In this document: piece by piece, positions 9,499 to 23,194 of the stretch
How positions within the stretch are numbered: position 1 is the first letter of the stretch
How the letters are laid out: each line of letters begins with the position of its first letter
Assembly (NCBI RefSeq): GCF_900143525.1
Contig: NZ_FREZ01000004.1
Coordinates: 186,001-250,000 of the forward strand
Source: Ruegeria sp. Alg231-54
Lineage (GTDB): Bacteria; Pseudomonadota; Alphaproteobacteria; Rhodobacterales; Rhodobacteraceae
Reading direction: 5' to 3'
DNA length: 64,000 nt
Made by a program: the position numbers and the translations under genes
Notes under the pieces: model-generated
Database searches by the model: none
What the model saw: the letters and a program-made list of their open reading frames with translations, nothing else
What the model was told of the DNA's origin: nothing

Positions 9499-9589
9499 AT
9501 CCCCGATCTAAGCCCAAAGCAGGGCTTTGCCAAGCGGGCGCGAACGGGGTAGGAGGCTTTGAGCCGAATTCAACAAAAGGACCAGCGCA

Positions 9590-10399
9590 ATGACCCACAT
9601 TCCGGGGATCGTCATTACAGGGGCTTCGGGCCGTATGGGGCAGATGCTGATCAAAACCGTGACTGACAGCGATCAGGCGCGTTTGGTTGGTGTTGTTGAG
9701 CGGACGGGCCATGACTGGATCGGTCAGGATGTGGGCGAGGCGATGGGCGGTCAGGCGCTGGGCGTCACCGTCACAGACGACCCGCTAGAGGCGTTTTCGC
9801 AGGCGCAGGCGGTGATTGACTTTACTGCGCCCGAGGCGACGCTGGAGTTTGCCTCACTGGCCGCGCAGGCACGGTGCGTTCACGTGATTGGTACCACTGG
9901 CATGTCGGATGAGCAGATCGCAGCGCTGGAACCGGCCTCTCGCCATGCGGTCGTCGTGCGGGCAGGGAATATGAGCCTTGGCGTCAACCTGCTGGTGCAA
10001 CTGACCAAAAAGGTCGCCGCAGCGCTGGATGAAGATTTCGACATCGAGATCATCGAAGGGCACCATCATCACAAAGTCGACGCGCCCTCGGGCACCGCGC
10101 TGATGCTGGGTGAGGCCGCAGCCGAAGGGCGCGGCGTCAATCTGGCGGACGTGGCCGACCGGGGCCGCGATGGCATCACCGGCGCGCGCAAGCGAGGAGA
10201 CATCGGGTTCCACGCCATTCGTGGTGGTGACATCGTGGGCGAACATGACGTGCTGTTCGCAGCGCCCGGTGAGCGCATCGTGCTGCGCCATCTGGCCACC
10301 GACCGGGCGATCTTTGCCCGTGGCGCGCTGAAAGCGGCGCTGTGGGGGCAGGGCAAATCCCCCGGCCAATATGACATGGTGGATGTGCTGGGGCTGTAG
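9590..10399 (+). CDS. dapB: 4-hydroxy-tetrahydrodipicolinate reductase
   Basis: A 269-residue DapB with the nucleotide-binding GASGRMGQ (residues 9-16), the [11 protein letters not shown] segment, the GTTGM motif and the substrate-binding [13 protein letters not shown] motif. It reduces hydroxytetrahydrodipicolinate in lysine and diaminopimelate synthesis. AAGGA lies 8 bp before the ATG. It is divergent from rbfA across about 90 bp. Confidence 0.97.
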   Translation: MTHIPGIVITGASGRMGQMLIKTVTDSDQARLVGVVERTGHDWIGQDVGEAMGGQALGVTVTDDPLEAFSQAQAVIDFTAPEATLEFASLAAQARCVHVIGTTGMSDEQIAALEPASRHAVVVRAGNMSLGVNLLVQLTKKVAAALDEDFDIEIIEGHHHHKVDAPSGTALMLGEAAAEGRGVNLADVADRGRDGITGARKRGDIGFHAIRGGDIVGEHDVLFAAPGERIVLRHLATDRAIFARGALKAALWGQGKSPGQYDMVDVLGL

Positions 10400-10438
10400 G
10401 CCATAGACGGGCCGCACGAGGGCGGTAAACTCGGGCGT

Positions 10439-11122
10439 ATGCGAAAGCTGACATCCCGCATGATGACCGGATTGGTGCTGGTCCTGTTCTATCTGACGCT
10501 GCTGCCTTTTGTGGCACACGGGCTGGGTATGGTCGGCATTGGCCTGTCCCAGGACGCGGCGGGGCAGAGCTATCTGTTTTCTGACCGTCGGGATGTCGGC
10601 AATGCGGCGATGATACTGCATATCCTGACCGGAATGCTGCTGGTGACGCTGGTGCTGCTGCAGCTACTGCGGGGGCTACGCAGCCGGTTTACCCGGTTCC
10701 ATCGCATGTTGGGCAGGCTGCTGGTTGCGCTGGCGCTGATCACCGGGCTGGCGGGGATGACCTATATCCCGTTGCGCGGAACCATCGGCGGGCCGCTCAT
10801 GTCTGCGGCGTTCTTTCTGTACGGGCTCTGCCTGTTCACCGCCGGTCTGATGGTGGCGCGGATGGCCTTGGTCCGGGATCGCGCGGGTCACTGGGCCTGG
10901 GGGCTGCGGCTGTTCTGGCTGGCGCTGGGATCGTGGCTTTACCGTCTGCATTATACGATCTGGTATCTGCTGACCGGTGGGCTGGGGTCGAGGCCCGATT
11001 TCTCGGGCCCGTTCGACCTGATTCAGAGTTTCGCGTTTTTTGTGCCCTATCTGCTGATTGCACAGATCTGGATCGCGCGCAGGCGGTCGGGGCATCAGGG
11101 GCCGCTGGTCACAGCTCCCTGA
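10439..11122 (+). CDS. DUF2306-like integral membrane protein
   Basis: A 227-residue protein with about six hydrophobic segments, starting at residues 9-29 and ending near residue 205. The HILTGMLLVTLVLLQL and RFTRFHRMLGRLLV segments with conserved His resemble the DUF2306 family of membrane proteins. The function is unknown. It follows dapB by 39 bp on the same strand and overlaps the convergent cupin-fold gene by 14 bp at its 3' end. Confidence 0.65.
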   Translation: MRKLTSRMMTGLVLVLFYLTLLPFVAHGLGMVGIGLSQDAAGQSYLFSDRRDVGNAAMILHILTGMLLVTLVLLQLLRGLRSRFTRFHRMLGRLLVALALITGLAGMTYIPLRGTIGGPLMSAAFFLYGLCLFTAGLMVARMALVRDRAGHWAWGLRLFWLALGSWLYRLHYTIWYLLTGGLGSRPDFSGPFDLIQSFAFFVPYLLIAQIWIARRRSGHQGPLVTAP

Positions 11123-11773
11123 TCTTGTCCGCCCTCAGGGGGTAGGCCAGATAGACGCCGAATTCCTTGCCGATATCGGCGCTGACCCTTGCGTGAACCG
11201 CACCCTGCCGGTCCAGAAATCGCTGGTCGTCTTCGACGGGAAAAATCCCCTCATGCCAGATGCCGGGATGGATGTAGAGCCCCTGCGAGCCGTCGCACCA
11301 GAACGCCACCACCTTATCCGGGGTCAGGTTGTCGCCGGGCAGGGCGGCGGGGATAATGAAGGGCTTGTTGTCCAGCGGCCAGAACATCTGACCCCCGTCC
11401 GGGTGATAATTCATATGCCACAGCAACACCTGATTACGCGGTGCGAACTGCTGGTCGGCCTGCGCCTGTTGCGGGTCGGTTGACCAGCCCAGAACATAGT
11501 GCCCGCCGACCGCTTCGTTGCGCCCATAAAGCACATCGCCCTTCCACTCTCCGTGAAAGGTGCCCTCGACCCAACCGCCTTCGTCGCCGGTGCCTTCGTC
11601 AATAGGCCGCCAGCCCTGTTGCGGCCAGCGGGCGATTTCGATCTCGAACCCCTTGGGATCATCAACCAGACAGCCGTAGCCCTTGACCGATGCGTCAGTG
11701 GCCCGGATCAGGGACGCCTCGTGCCAGGGCCGCGACGGTTTGGTACGGGCTTCAAAGATATATTCCGGTGCGT

Positions 11774-11777
<4 letters not shown>
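11109..11777 (-). CDS. Ureidoglycolate lyase-family (cupin fold) protein of the phosphonate operon
   Basis: A 222-residue protein resembling the ureidoglycolate lyase (AllA) family in its beta-rich cupin layout. Visible marks are LIRATDASVKGYGCLVDDP, FEIEIARWPQQGWRP and the FWCDGSQGLYIHPGIWHEG segment that supplies the usual His. No other allantoin or ureide genes are present. Its ATG overlaps the stop of the TmpB-like gene by the bases of ATGA, so it is the third cistron of that operon. Its role in phosphonate use is unknown; acting on a downstream or side product is a guess. Confidence 0.6.
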
Positions 11778-14451
<2,674 letters not shown>

Positions 14452-14455
14452 GCGA

Positions 14456-14638
14456 TCAGAAATCGATCGCGATGCCTTTCTTCTCCCAATCGCCATAGCG
14501 GGCCGGGTCAGGACCGTCGCGACCGCCCAGTTCCCTTGGCATCTCTTTCGCTTTGGCCTCGGCCTTGCGACGGCGCTCTTCGGCTTCGGCCAAGGCGCGC
14601 TGGGCGGCAGGCGGCAGGTCTTTGCGGTCGTCACTCAT
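14456..14638 (-). CDS. DUF1674 / succinate dehydrogenase assembly factor 4-like protein
   Basis: A 60-residue protein ending with the family signature GGRDGPDPARYGDWEKKGIA, then IDF. This small family (SDHAF4, DUF1674) helps mature the flavoprotein subunit of succinate dehydrogenase. The middle is a charged helix rich in Ala, Glu, Lys and Arg. I preferred the internal ATG at 14638 (MSDDRKDL) to one at 14662. It converges on the LysR gene and is divergent from rsmB. Confidence 0.85.
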   Translation of the reverse strand: MSDDRKDLPPAAQRALAEAEERRRKAEAKAKEMPRELGGRDGPDPARYGDWEKKGIAIDF

Positions 14639-14727
14639 GACTTCGGGTTCCTTTCCGTGCATGGGCTTGATATACGCCCGCGTCCGCCATTGGCAATGCG
14701 GGCGAGGATTTATTCAAAGGCGATTCC

Positions 14728-15984
14728 ATGTCAGACAACGCAACAGCGGCCCGACGCAGCGCGATCTATATGCTGGATCAGATTTTGGGCGAAGGACGCC
14801 TGCTGTCCGAATGTCTGGCCGCCGGTGCGCTGGACCGGTTGGCCCCTGAAGATCGCGCGCGGGCGCAACGTCTGACGCTAGAAACCTTGCGCGGGTTGGA
14901 GCGTGCGGATCGTCTGCTGGAAAACCACCTGAACCGCACCCCCGCTTTGACTGTGCATAACGCCCTGCGCCTTGGCGCGGTCGAGCTGTGCCACGGTGAA
15001 GCGGCACATGGTGTGGTGAATTCAATGGTCGACATTGTAGGGCGTTCACGCAAGCACGGACGGCTGAAAGGCCTGGTGAATGCCGTGTTGCGCAAAGTGG
15101 CCGCCGAAGGGCCCGAAGCATGGCCCAAAATGCGCGTGCCGCGTTTGCCCGAATGGCTGCGTGATCCGCTGATCATGGCCTGGGGTGAGGATGCAATCGC
15201 GGGAATGGAAAAGGCGCAATTTGCCGGCGCACCGCTTGACCTGACTGTGAAGCCGGGCGCCAGCGGACCGGGTGATGTCCTGCCGACCGGTTCGACGCGG
15301 CTGCACGATGCCGGTCAGGTAACTGCCCTTCCGGGCTATGGCAAAGGTGATTGGTGGGTGCAGGACGCGGCGGCCGCTATTCCAGTGCGCATACTTGCCC
15401 CGAAACCGGGCGAAAAGATCCTCGACCTTTGCGCCGCTCCGGGTGGAAAAACACTGCAACTGGCGGCGGCTGGGGCCGATGTTACGGCGCTAGACGTATC
15501 GGAAACGCGGTTGGCGCGGGTGCATGAGAACCTCAAACGCACCGGGCTGAAAGCCAATGTCGTCGCAGGCGACGCGCTTGAACATCAGGGCCAGTATGAC
15601 GCCATCCTTTTGGACGCGCCGTGTTCTGCCACGGGCACGATCCGCAGGCACCCTGACTTGCCTTTTGCCAAAGACGGATCGGAATTCGGTGAGCTGATCG
15701 AGCTGCAGGCCCGGATGCTGGCCCACGCCTGGAGCTTGCTGAAACCCGGCGGGCGGCTGGTCTATTGCACTTGTTCTCTCCTGCCGGATGAGGGCGAGGT
15801 GCAGGTCGAAGAAGCGCTGGACCAACACCCCGATATGTCGGCGGATCGGGCGGCTTTGAACATTGCCGGAATCGAGTCCGAATGGATCTCCGAGGAAGGC
15901 GGCCTGCGTCTGCGGCCCGATTACTGGGCTGATCTTGGTGGAATGGATGGGTTCTACATCGCACGCTTGAACAAATCGGCGTAG
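14728..15984 (+). CDS. rsmB: RsmB/NOP family rRNA (cytosine-C5) methyltransferase
   Basis: A 418-residue protein with an N-terminal NusB-like helical domain (residues 1-130) and a C-terminal Rossmann methyltransferase. The SAM-binding motif is ILDLCAAPGGKTLQLA, and the two cysteine motifs of m5C enzymes are DAPCSATGTIRRHPD and YCTCSLLPDEGE. It likely methylates C967 of 16S rRNA. Rhodobacterales commonly carry this gene beside the heparinase-like and purH genes, as here. Confidence 0.92.
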   Translation: MSDNATAARRSAIYMLDQILGEGRLLSECLAAGALDRLAPEDRARAQRLTLETLRGLERADRLLENHLNRTPALTVHNALRLGAVELCHGEAAHGVVNSMVDIVGRSRKHGRLKGLVNAVLRKVAAEGPEAWPKMRVPRLPEWLRDPLIMAWGEDAIAGMEKAQFAGAPLDLTVKPGASGPGDVLPTGSTRLHDAGQVTALPGYGKGDWWVQDAAAAIPVRILAPKPGEKILDLCAAPGGKTLQLAAAGADVTALDVSETRLARVHENLKRTGLKANVVAGDALEHQGQYDAILLDAPCSATGTIRRHPDLPFAKDGSEFGELIELQARMLAHAWSLLKPGGRLVYCTCSLLPDEGEVQVEEALDQHPDMSADRAALNIAGIESEWISEEGGLRLRPDYWADLGGMDGFYIARLNKSA

Positions 15985-16074
15985 AAGCACGCTTTTCGAT
16001 GACTTGACGATCGCCCCGGTCTATCGTTGGGTCTCAGGCGCCAGCAGAGCGCGAGGGGCAGAGTAACGAGCGTC

Positions 16075-17814
16075 ATGTCGAAGACAGATACCATGACCAA
16101 TCAGTGGACACGGTTTCAGAACCGTCTCTACGCGCGGCTCAGCCAGCGTCGCAAAGCGGTCTCGGGGTTTGTTGGCGAGCCGGAACCACGCACGGTCGGC
16201 TCATTTGCGCGCGGGCGTCAGTTGGTCGCCGGAAATCTGCTGTTCGCAGGCTATCTGGTCGAAGCTCAGGATACCGAGCTGTGGGATGTGACCGCGCCCA
16301 GTACCGGGTTCGACAATGAACGCCACGGGTTTGCCTGGCTCGACGATCTGGCGGCTGTTGGCGATATGCGCGCGCGTGAAAAGGCCCAGCGGTGGGTCTG
16401 GGGCTGGATCAACGCGCATGGTCGCGGTCAGGGGCCTGGCTGGGCACCTGATCTGACCGGTCGGCGCGTTATTCGCTGGATCAACCATGCGATTTTCCTG
16501 TTGCGCGGCGCAGATGAACACCAAAGCAGGATGTTTTTTCAGTCGTTAGCCCAACAGACATGGTTTCTGTCCAAGCGTTGGAAGGCAGCGACCCCCGGCC
16601 TTCCCCGGTTTGAGGCGCTGGCCGGGCTGGTGCAGGCTGGTCTGGCGCTAGAGGGGCTGGAGCAATTGGCTGATCCTGCCCTTCGTGCATTGGCACGCGA
16701 GTGTGACAGTCAGATCAACGAACAGGGCGGTATCCCAACCCGCAACCCCGAAGAGTTGCTTGAGGTCTTTATGCTGCTTTCATGGACCTCGGCCGCGCTC
16801 AGCGCGTTGGGTCGGGGCACGCCCGGGGCGCAGGCAAGTGCCATTAAACGCATGGCCCCCACCTTGCGCAGCCTGCGCCATGCAGACGGGGCTTTGGCCC
16901 GGTTTCACGGCGGTGGACGCGGTGTCGAAGGGCGTCTGGATCAGGCACTGGCGCAAAGCGGTGTCAGGCCACATCACGCCACGGGGCTGTCGATGGGATT
17001 TGCCCGACTTTATGCGGCCAGAACCAGCGTGATTGTTGATGCCGCCACTCCGCCCAAGGGGGCGGCGTCATACAACGCCCATGCCTCGACCCTGGCGTTC
17101 GAACTGACGTCGGGCCGCAGACCACTGGTGGTCAATTGCGGATCGGGCGAAAGCTTTGGGACGGAATGGCGGCGTGCGGGTCGGGCGACACCGTCGCATT
17201 CGACACTGTGCCTTGATGGGTATTCAAGCGCTCGGCTGGCGCCGCCGACGCAGGGAGCCGAACGCGAGGCACTGGTGGATGCGCCGCATGAGGTTCCCAT
17301 TGATTTCGAGGACGCCTTTGAAGGCACGCGCTTCATGGCCGGGCATGACGGGTATACCAAGGTCTTCGGATTGACTCATGCCCGCACTTTTGAGCTGCGA
17401 TTTGATGGGCGTGAGCTGGCCTGCGAGGATATTCTGCTGACGGCCTCCGACAAGGCGAAGCGCCAATTCGACAAGGCGATGGACGCCTCGGGCCTGAAAG
17501 GCATCGCCTTTGATATCCGGTTCCACCTGCACCCGGACGTGGATGCGGCGCTGGATTTGGGGGGCGCGGCGGTTTCGATGGCGCTAAAAAGTGGTGAGAT
17601 CTGGGTTTTCCGCCATAATGGCGTGGGAAAATTGTCCGTAGAACCAAGCGTTTTTTTGGAAAAAGGGCGTTTAAAACCACGCGCGACAAAACAGATCGTT
17701 CTATCTGGCCGCGCAATGGAGTATGCGACGCGCATCCGGTGGACGCTGAGCAAGGCCCAGGACACAGCCTATGCCGTGCGGGATATACACCGGGACGAGC
17801 CCGAGTTTGACTGA
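16075..17814 (+). CDS. Heparinase II/III family protein
   Basis: A 579-residue protein with an N-terminal helical toroid-like region and a C-terminal beta-sandwich of the heparinase II/III family (segments [20 protein letters not shown] and the [15 protein letters not shown] region). Family members are polysaccharide lyases. This conserved Rhodobacterales version next to purH has no signal peptide that I can see and no proven substrate. Start choice is uncertain: ATG at 16075 or 16093. It is followed after 22 bp by purH. Confidence 0.82.
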   Translation: MSKTDTMTNQWTRFQNRLYARLSQRRKAVSGFVGEPEPRTVGSFARGRQLVAGNLLFAGYLVEAQDTELWDVTAPSTGFDNERHGFAWLDDLAAVGDMRAREKAQRWVWGWINAHGRGQGPGWAPDLTGRRVIRWINHAIFLLRGADEHQSRMFFQSLAQQTWFLSKRWKAATPGLPRFEALAGLVQAGLALEGLEQLADPALRALARECDSQINEQGGIPTRNPEELLEVFMLLSWTSAALSALGRGTPGAQASAIKRMAPTLRSLRHADGALARFHGGGRGVEGRLDQALAQSGVRPHHATGLSMGFARLYAARTSVIVDAATPPKGAASYNAHASTLAFELTSGRRPLVVNCGSGESFGTEWRRAGRATPSHSTLCLDGYSSARLAPPTQGAEREALVDAPHEVPIDFEDAFEGTRFMAGHDGYTKVFGLTHARTFELRFDGRELACEDILLTASDKAKRQFDKAMDASGLKGIAFDIRFHLHPDVDAALDLGGAAVSMALKSGEIWVFRHNGVGKLSVEPSVFLEKGRLKPRATKQIVLSGRAMEYATRIRWTLSKAQDTAYAVRDIHRDEPEFD

Positions 17815-17836
17815 CGCCAAAAGGACCTTTGACCCC

Positions 17837-19426
17837 ATGACCGATCTTCACCCCGTGCGCCGCGCGTTGCTTTCCGTTTCCGACAAGACCGGGCTGATCG
17901 AGCTGGGAAAGGCACTGGCCGAGCGTGGGGTCGAATTGCTGTCGACCGGCGGTACCGCCAAGGCGTTGCGCGACGCTGGGCTTGCGGTAAAGGACGTCAG
18001 CGAGATTACCGGCTTCCCTGAGATGATGGATGGTCGTGTGAAAACGCTGCATCCGATGGTGCATGGCGGGCTGCTGGCCCTGCGCGACAATGACAGCCAC
18101 GTGGCGGCGATGGACGAACATGGTATCGGCGCGATCGACCTTCTGGTGGTTAACCTCTATCCGTTCGAGGCCACTGTGGCCAAAGGTGCGGGTTACGACG
18201 AATGCATTGAAAACATCGATATCGGTGGCCCGGCGATGATCCGCGCGGCCTCGAAGAACCACGCTTTTGTGAATGTGGTTGTGGATGTTCAGGATTACGA
18301 CGCGCTGCTGGCCGAGCTGGCAGCCAATGATGGGCAGACTTCCTATGCGTTCCGTCAGAATCTGGCGCAGACAGCCTATGCCCGTACTGCTGCCTATGAC
18401 ACTGCTGTGTCGAACTGGATGGCCGATGCGCTGGCCGCGCAGGCCCCGCGCCGCCGCGCCTTTGCCGGTGAGCTGAAACAGACCTTGCGCTATGGCGAAA
18501 ACAGCCACCAACAGGCGGTCTTCTACACCGATGGCACCAACCGCTCCGGTGTGGCGACAGCGGTGCAGCATCAGGGCAAGGAGCTGAGCTACAACAACAT
18601 CAACGACACGGACGCGGCATTTGAACTGGTGGCCGAGTTCGATCCGGCGCAAGGCGCGGCCTGCGCGATCATCAAACATGCCAACCCCTGCGGTGTTGCC
18701 AAGGGCGCGACACTGATCGATGCCTATAAGGCCGCGTTCGATTGTGACCGCACTTCGGCCTTTGGCGGGATCATTGCGCTGAACCAACCGCTGGATGCCG
18801 AAACTGCGCAGGAAATCACCGGGATTTTCACCGAAGTTGTGATCGCTCCGGGTGCGTCGGATGAGGCTAAGGCAATCTTTGCCGCCAAAAAGAACCTGCG
18901 TCTGCTGACAACCGATGGTCTGCCGGACGTGACCGCAGGTGGCAAAACCGTCCGTCAGGTAGCCGGTGGCCTTCTGGTGCAGGACAAGGACAACGGTTTT
19001 GTCGGCATGGATGACCTGAAGGTCGTCACTAAGAAAGCCCCGACCGAAGAACAGATGCGAGACTTGCTGTTCGCGTGGAAAGTGGCCAAGCACGTCAAAT
19101 CCAATGCCATTGTCTACGTCAAGGATGGCGCGACTGTTGGTGTGGGTGCTGGACAGATGAGCCGCCTGGACTCGGCGATGATTGCAGCCAAGAAAGCAGA
19201 ACGTATGGCTGATGCGCTGGGCTTGACCCAACCGCTGACCATCGGTTCTGCCGTGGCGTCGGATGCGTTTTTCCCGTTCCCGGATGGTCTGATGGAGGCG
19301 GCTGAGGCCGGCGCGACCTGTGTTATCCAGCCGGGTGGTTCGATGCGCGATGACGAGGTGATCGCAGCCGCGGATGAGGCCGGTCTGGCCATGGTCTTTA
19401 CCGGCATGCGCCACTTCCGCCACTGA
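17837..19426 (+). CDS. purH: Bifunctional AICAR transformylase / IMP cyclohydrolase
   Basis: A 529-residue PurH that catalyses the last two steps of IMP synthesis. The N-terminal MGS-like cyclohydrolase domain has [15 protein letters not shown] and [15 protein letters not shown]. The C-terminal transformylase has [16 protein letters not shown], the catalytic-region KHANPCGVA and a C-terminal [10 protein letters not shown]. The ATG at 17837 follows AAGGA at some distance. Its stop overlaps the lspA start by one base (TGATG). Confidence 0.98.
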   Translation: MTDLHPVRRALLSVSDKTGLIELGKALAERGVELLSTGGTAKALRDAGLAVKDVSEITGFPEMMDGRVKTLHPMVHGGLLALRDNDSHVAAMDEHGIGAIDLLVVNLYPFEATVAKGAGYDECIENIDIGGPAMIRAASKNHAFVNVVVDVQDYDALLAELAANDGQTSYAFRQNLAQTAYARTAAYDTAVSNWMADALAAQAPRRRAFAGELKQTLRYGENSHQQAVFYTDGTNRSGVATAVQHQGKELSYNNINDTDAAFELVAEFDPAQGAACAIIKHANPCGVAKGATLIDAYKAAFDCDRTSAFGGIIALNQPLDAETAQEITGIFTEVVIAPGASDEAKAIFAAKKNLRLLTTDGLPDVTAGGKTVRQVAGGLLVQDKDNGFVGMDDLKVVTKKAPTEEQMRDLLFAWKVAKHVKSNAIVYVKDGATVGVGAGQMSRLDSAMIAAKKAERMADALGLTQPLTIGSAVASDAFFPFPDGLMEAAEAGATCVIQPGGSMRDDEVIAAADEAGLAMVFTGMRHFRH

Positions 19427-19896
19427 TGCGCTATCGTCTGCTTCTCTGGGCCGCAATGGCCGCGTTACTGATCGACCAGATCAGCAAGTATTTGGTCGTT
19501 CACGTGATGCGCGTGGCCGATGGGAACATTGATGTCCTACCGCCGCTGCTGGTGTTCAAATACGGTGAGAATCGGGGCATCAATTTCGGCTTGTTTCAGG
19601 GCAATACCGATGCTGCCCGATGGGCGTTGATCGGTGTTTCCATGGTCATCGCAATCGGTGTGCTGATCTGGCTGATGCGCACTGCCCCGTCGAAACTGAT
19701 GCTGGTTTGCGGGGGGTTGCTAATTGGCGGGGCGCTGGGCAATGTCGTGGATCGCCTGCTTTATGGCTATGTTCTGGATTTCCTGAACATGTCCTGCTGC
19801 GGCATCAACAACCCTTTCGTGTTCAACCTTGCTGATGTGTTCATTTTTGCGGGAGCAATTGGTCTGGTGTTGTTCGAAGGCAAAAAGGCCTCGTGA
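19426..19896 (+). CDS. lspA: Lipoprotein signal peptidase (signal peptidase II)
   Basis: A 156-residue integral membrane aspartic protease with four hydrophobic segments. The catalytic aspartates lie in [16 protein letters not shown] and [11 protein letters not shown], and the [10 protein letters not shown] motif is present. It cleaves prolipoprotein signal peptides in the inner membrane. It is coupled to purH by TGATG and is followed by a gene for a lipoprotein that would be its substrate. Confidence 0.96.
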   Translation: MRYRLLLWAAMAALLIDQISKYLVVHVMRVADGNIDVLPPLLVFKYGENRGINFGLFQGNTDAARWALIGVSMVIAIGVLIWLMRTAPSKLMLVCGGLLIGGALGNVVDRLLYGYVLDFLNMSCCGINNPFVFNLADVFIFAGAIGLVLFEGKKAS

Positions 19897-19946
19897 CGCG
19901 CCATTTGAAATGCGATAAAAGCGCCTGAAACAGGCTGGAGACTCTG

Positions 19947-20465
19947 ATGCGGCTGCCGCGTTCCTTATTTGCTTTGACATTGGCTTTTGCGGCTGCGGGT
20001 TGTTCCGATATTGGACTGCGCCATCTCGAAGCGCCCGGGCAAGGGCCGGACGAATTCTCGGTCCTGCCTGTCAAACCGTTGACCGAGCCCAAGGATTACA
20101 AGTTCTTGCCTGCGCCCACGTTGGGTGGTGAAAACCTGACCGATCCGAACCCTAAGGCCGAAGCTGTCGTTGCCCTTGGCGGGAACGAATCTTCGCTGAA
20201 CGCAAATACGGCCATCCCGTCCACGGACGCCGCCCTTGTGACGGCCTCCAGCCGTTATGGGGTTGCGGCAAATACACGGCAGGTGGTTGATGCCGAGGAT
20301 GCCGAGTTCCGCAGAAAGCAGGGCCGCCTGACGCGCTTGCGCTTGTTCAAAGTGGATCGTTATTCGCAGATTTACCGCCGCGAAACGCTTAACCCCGACC
20401 GTCAGAATGAAGCGGCACGCCAGGCCGGGATAGAAACACCATCGGCGCCACCGGTAGATGAATAA
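19947..20465 (+). CDS. DUF3035 lipoprotein
   Basis: A 172-residue protein with a type II signal peptide: the hydrophobic stretch ends AFAAAGC, so Cys19 is the probable lipidated residue. The rest is a hydrophilic DUF3035-type sequence (PLTEPKDYKFLPAPTLGG, later DAEDAEFRRKQGRLTRL). The function is unknown. It sits between lspA and the M16 protease pair, a conserved Rhodobacterales arrangement. Confidence 0.85.
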   Translation: MRLPRSLFALTLAFAAAGCSDIGLRHLEAPGQGPDEFSVLPVKPLTEPKDYKFLPAPTLGGENLTDPNPKAEAVVALGGNESSLNANTAIPSTDAALVTASSRYGVAANTRQVVDAEDAEFRRKQGRLTRLRLFKVDRYSQIYRRETLNPDRQNEAARQAGIETPSAPPVDE

Positions 20466-20546
20466 TCTTTAACTTTTCGTCATTGGCCTTGAACCCGCGT
20501 GGTGCCACCGTAGTTTGAACAGCATAAATCAAACGGAGGACGCCCT

Positions 20547-21887
20547 ATGGTTCGGGCCCTGGCATTGTCGGCAGCCCTGATGGCCGCAACCCCTCTTGCT
20601 GCAAGCGAGGGGCACGAAGCGGTCACTACCTTTACGCTGGACAACGGCATGGATGTTGTCGTGATCGAAGATCACCGCGCACCAGTTGTGCAGCATATGG
20701 TCTGGTATCGCGCAGGGTCAGCAGATGAGCCCGTGGGATCATCGGGCGTGGCGCATTTCCTCGAACACCTGCTGTTCAAAGGCACAGATACTTTGGCCCC
20801 GGGCGAGTTTTCCGCCACTGTTGCGGCCAATGGCGGCACCGACAACGCGTTCACTTCGTATGATTACACCGCGTATTTCCAACGGGTTGCTGCCGACCGG
20901 CTGGAACTGATGATGCGGATGGAAGCAGACCGGATGCGCAATATCCGCCTGAACGACGAGGATATCGCCACCGAGCGTGACGTGATCCTTGAGGAACGCA
21001 ACCAGCGCACGGACAACAGCCCGCGTGCCCTGTATGGCGAACAGATGAGCGCGTCGCAGTATCTCAACCATCGCTACGGCGTGCCAATCATCGGCTGGCG
21101 CCACGAGATGGAGACGCTGGACATGGAGGACGCGCTGTCCTTCTACCAAACCCACTACGCGCCCAATAACGCCATTCTGGTCGTCACCGGTGATGTCGAA
21201 CCTGACGAGGTCAAATCGCTGGCCGAGCAGAATTACGGCGTGATCCCCGCCAACCCTGACCTGCCAGAACGGGTCCGGTCGCAGGAACCGCCGCAAACGG
21301 CAGAACGCCGTCTGACATACAAAGACGCGCGCGTGTCGCAGCCCTATGTGCAGCGCAGCTATCTGGCACCCGAGCGTGATCCGGGCGAACAGGAAAAAGC
21401 GGCTGCTCTGTTTTTGTTGGCAGAACTGTTGGGCGGAAGCACGACATCCTACCTGAACGAAAAGCTGCAGTTCGAGCAGCAAAAGGTTGTCTACACCGGG
21501 GCGTTCTATCGGGGCGTCTCACTGGATGATACGACCTTTGATCTGATCGTCGTCCCGGCTGCGGGCGTTTCCCTGCAAGAGGCCGAGGATGCAATGGATC
21601 AGGTGGTTGCCGACTTTATCGCTGAGGGTGTGAACGAAGAAGACCTTGACCGGATCAAGATGCAGCTGCGGGCCTCGCAGACCTATGCGCGCGACAATGT
21701 GGATGGGATTGGCAACCGCTATGGCCGCGCGCTGACCAGCGGCCTGACAATCGAGGATGTGCAGGCCTGGCCCGATATTCTGCAGGCAGTCACTGGGGAT
21801 GAGATCATCGCCGCTGCCCGCGAGGTGATACAACCGGAAACATCCGTCACCGGCTGGCTGATGCGCGATGATGAGGTGACGCAATGA
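20547..21887 (+). CDS. M16 family zinc metalloprotease (catalytic subunit)
   Basis: A 446-residue pitrilysin-family protease with a signal peptide (residues 1-19). The inverted zinc motif HxxEH is H70-F-L-E73-H74, and a distal Glu lies in the DVILEERNQR region. GGAGG precedes the ATG by 7 bp. It overlaps the next M16 gene by ATGA; such pairs form a heterodimer in which only one partner carries the active site. The likely place is the periplasm. Confidence 0.93.
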   Translation: MVRALALSAALMAATPLAASEGHEAVTTFTLDNGMDVVVIEDHRAPVVQHMVWYRAGSADEPVGSSGVAHFLEHLLFKGTDTLAPGEFSATVAANGGTDNAFTSYDYTAYFQRVAADRLELMMRMEADRMRNIRLNDEDIATERDVILEERNQRTDNSPRALYGEQMSASQYLNHRYGVPIIGWRHEMETLDMEDALSFYQTHYAPNNAILVVTGDVEPDEVKSLAEQNYGVIPANPDLPERVRSQEPPQTAERRLTYKDARVSQPYVQRSYLAPERDPGEQEKAAALFLLAELLGGSTTSYLNEKLQFEQQKVVYTGAFYRGVSLDDTTFDLIVVPAAGVSLQEAEDAMDQVVADFIAEGVNEEDLDRIKMQLRASQTYARDNVDGIGNRYGRALTSGLTIEDVQAWPDILQAVTGDEIIAAAREVIQPETSVTGWLMRDDEVTQ

Positions 21888-23188
21888 AACGGATATTCGC
21901 AACGCTGATCGCGTTCGTTGTCGCTCTGCCTGCGTGGGCCGATATCGAGATTGAAGAGGTCACCTCTCCTGGTGGTATCACCGCCTGGTTGGTCGAGGAT
22001 CACTCGATCCCCTTTACCGCGCTGGAGCTGCGTTTTCGCGGCGGCACCTCGCTGGATGACGCGGACAAACGCGGTGCGGTCTACCTGATGAGCGGCCTGA
22101 TTGAGGAAGGTGCAGGTGACATGGATGCCCGCACCTATGCGCGTGAGCTGGAATCGCTGGCGGCCTCGTTCCGGTATAGTGCAACCGATGACACAGTGTC
22201 GATCACCGCACAGTTCCTGACCGAAAACCGGGACGACGTGATCGACCTGTTGCGCACCACCATTCACGAGCCGCGCTTCGATCAGGATGCGGTGGACCGG
22301 GTAAAGGCGCAGGTGCTGTCCGGCCTTAAATCCGATCAAACCGACCCGAATGACATTGCGGGTCGTAACTTTGCCCAAATGGCCTATGGCGACCACCCTT
22401 ACGGCACCGAAGGTAAGGGTACGATCGAAAGCGTGACCGCCCTGACGCGCGATGACGTGGTCACCGCCTATCAGGATGTCTTTGTCCAAGACCGGATGTA
22501 TGTCGGCGCGGTGGGTGACATCACCCCCGAAGAGCTGGGCGCGTTGCTGGATAAACTGTTGGCCGACCTGCCGGAAACAGGCAAGCCGATCCCTGAACGT
22601 GCCGATGTGTCCATCCCCGGTGGTGTCAGCGTTGTCGAGTTCGACACGCCGCAATCTGTGGCCCTGTTCGGACATGCGGGCATTGACCGCGATGATCCCG
22701 ATTTCTTTGCCGCCTTTATCCTGAACCACATCCTTGGAGGGGGCGGGTTTGAAAGCCGCCTGATGCAGGAAGTGAGAGAGAAGCGTGGCTTGACCTATGG
22801 AATCGGCACTTATCTGGTGCCCAAGGACCTGGCCTCGGTCTATCTGGGGTCAGTGTCGTCAAGCAATGATCGCATTGCCGAAGCGGTCGAGGTGATCCGC
22901 GATGAATGGGCTCGGGCCGCGTCCGAAGGTGTAACCCAGAAAGAATTGGACGATGCCAAAACCTACCTGACGGGCGCTTACCCGCTAAGGTTTGATGGCA
23001 ATGGCCAGATCGCGGGGATCATGGTCGGGATGCAGATGGAAGATCTGCCCATCGACTATATTGCCACCCGCAACGACAAGGTGAATGCGATCACGCTTGA
23101 AGAGATCAACCGGGTCGCCAGCGAATTGCTGGACCCTGATGGGCTCCACTTCACCATTGTCGGCAAGCCCGAAGGTCTGGACGGCTAA
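21884..23188 (+). CDS. M16 family protein, non-catalytic partner
   Basis: A 434-residue M16 homologue with a signal peptide ending LPAWA. At the position of HxxEH it reads YLMSGLIEEG, so the zinc ligands are missing and it probably is the substrate-binding partner of the upstream protease. The second M16 domain retains GGGGFESRLMQEVREKRGLTY. Its start is within the ATGA overlap with the upstream gene. It converges on the cNMP-domain gene with a 6-bp gap and no visible terminator. Confidence 0.92.
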   Translation: MKRIFATLIAFVVALPAWADIEIEEVTSPGGITAWLVEDHSIPFTALELRFRGGTSLDDADKRGAVYLMSGLIEEGAGDMDARTYARELESLAASFRYSATDDTVSITAQFLTENRDDVIDLLRTTIHEPRFDQDAVDRVKAQVLSGLKSDQTDPNDIAGRNFAQMAYGDHPYGTEGKGTIESVTALTRDDVVTAYQDVFVQDRMYVGAVGDITPEELGALLDKLLADLPETGKPIPERADVSIPGGVSVVEFDTPQSVALFGHAGIDRDDPDFFAAFILNHILGGGGFESRLMQEVREKRGLTYGIGTYLVPKDLASVYLGSVSSSNDRIAEAVEVIRDEWARAASEGVTQKELDDAKTYLTGAYPLRFDGNGQIAGIMVGMQMEDLPIDYIATRNDKVNAITLEEINRVASELLDPDGLHFTIVGKPEGLDG

Positions 23189-23194
23189 ACCCGA

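Noticed and set aside
17333..19456. A 707-codon open frame on the minus strand across purH
   Set aside because: It lies entirely opposite clear purH and the end of the heparinase gene; its translation has no family features and reflects the high G+C codon bias of the other strand.
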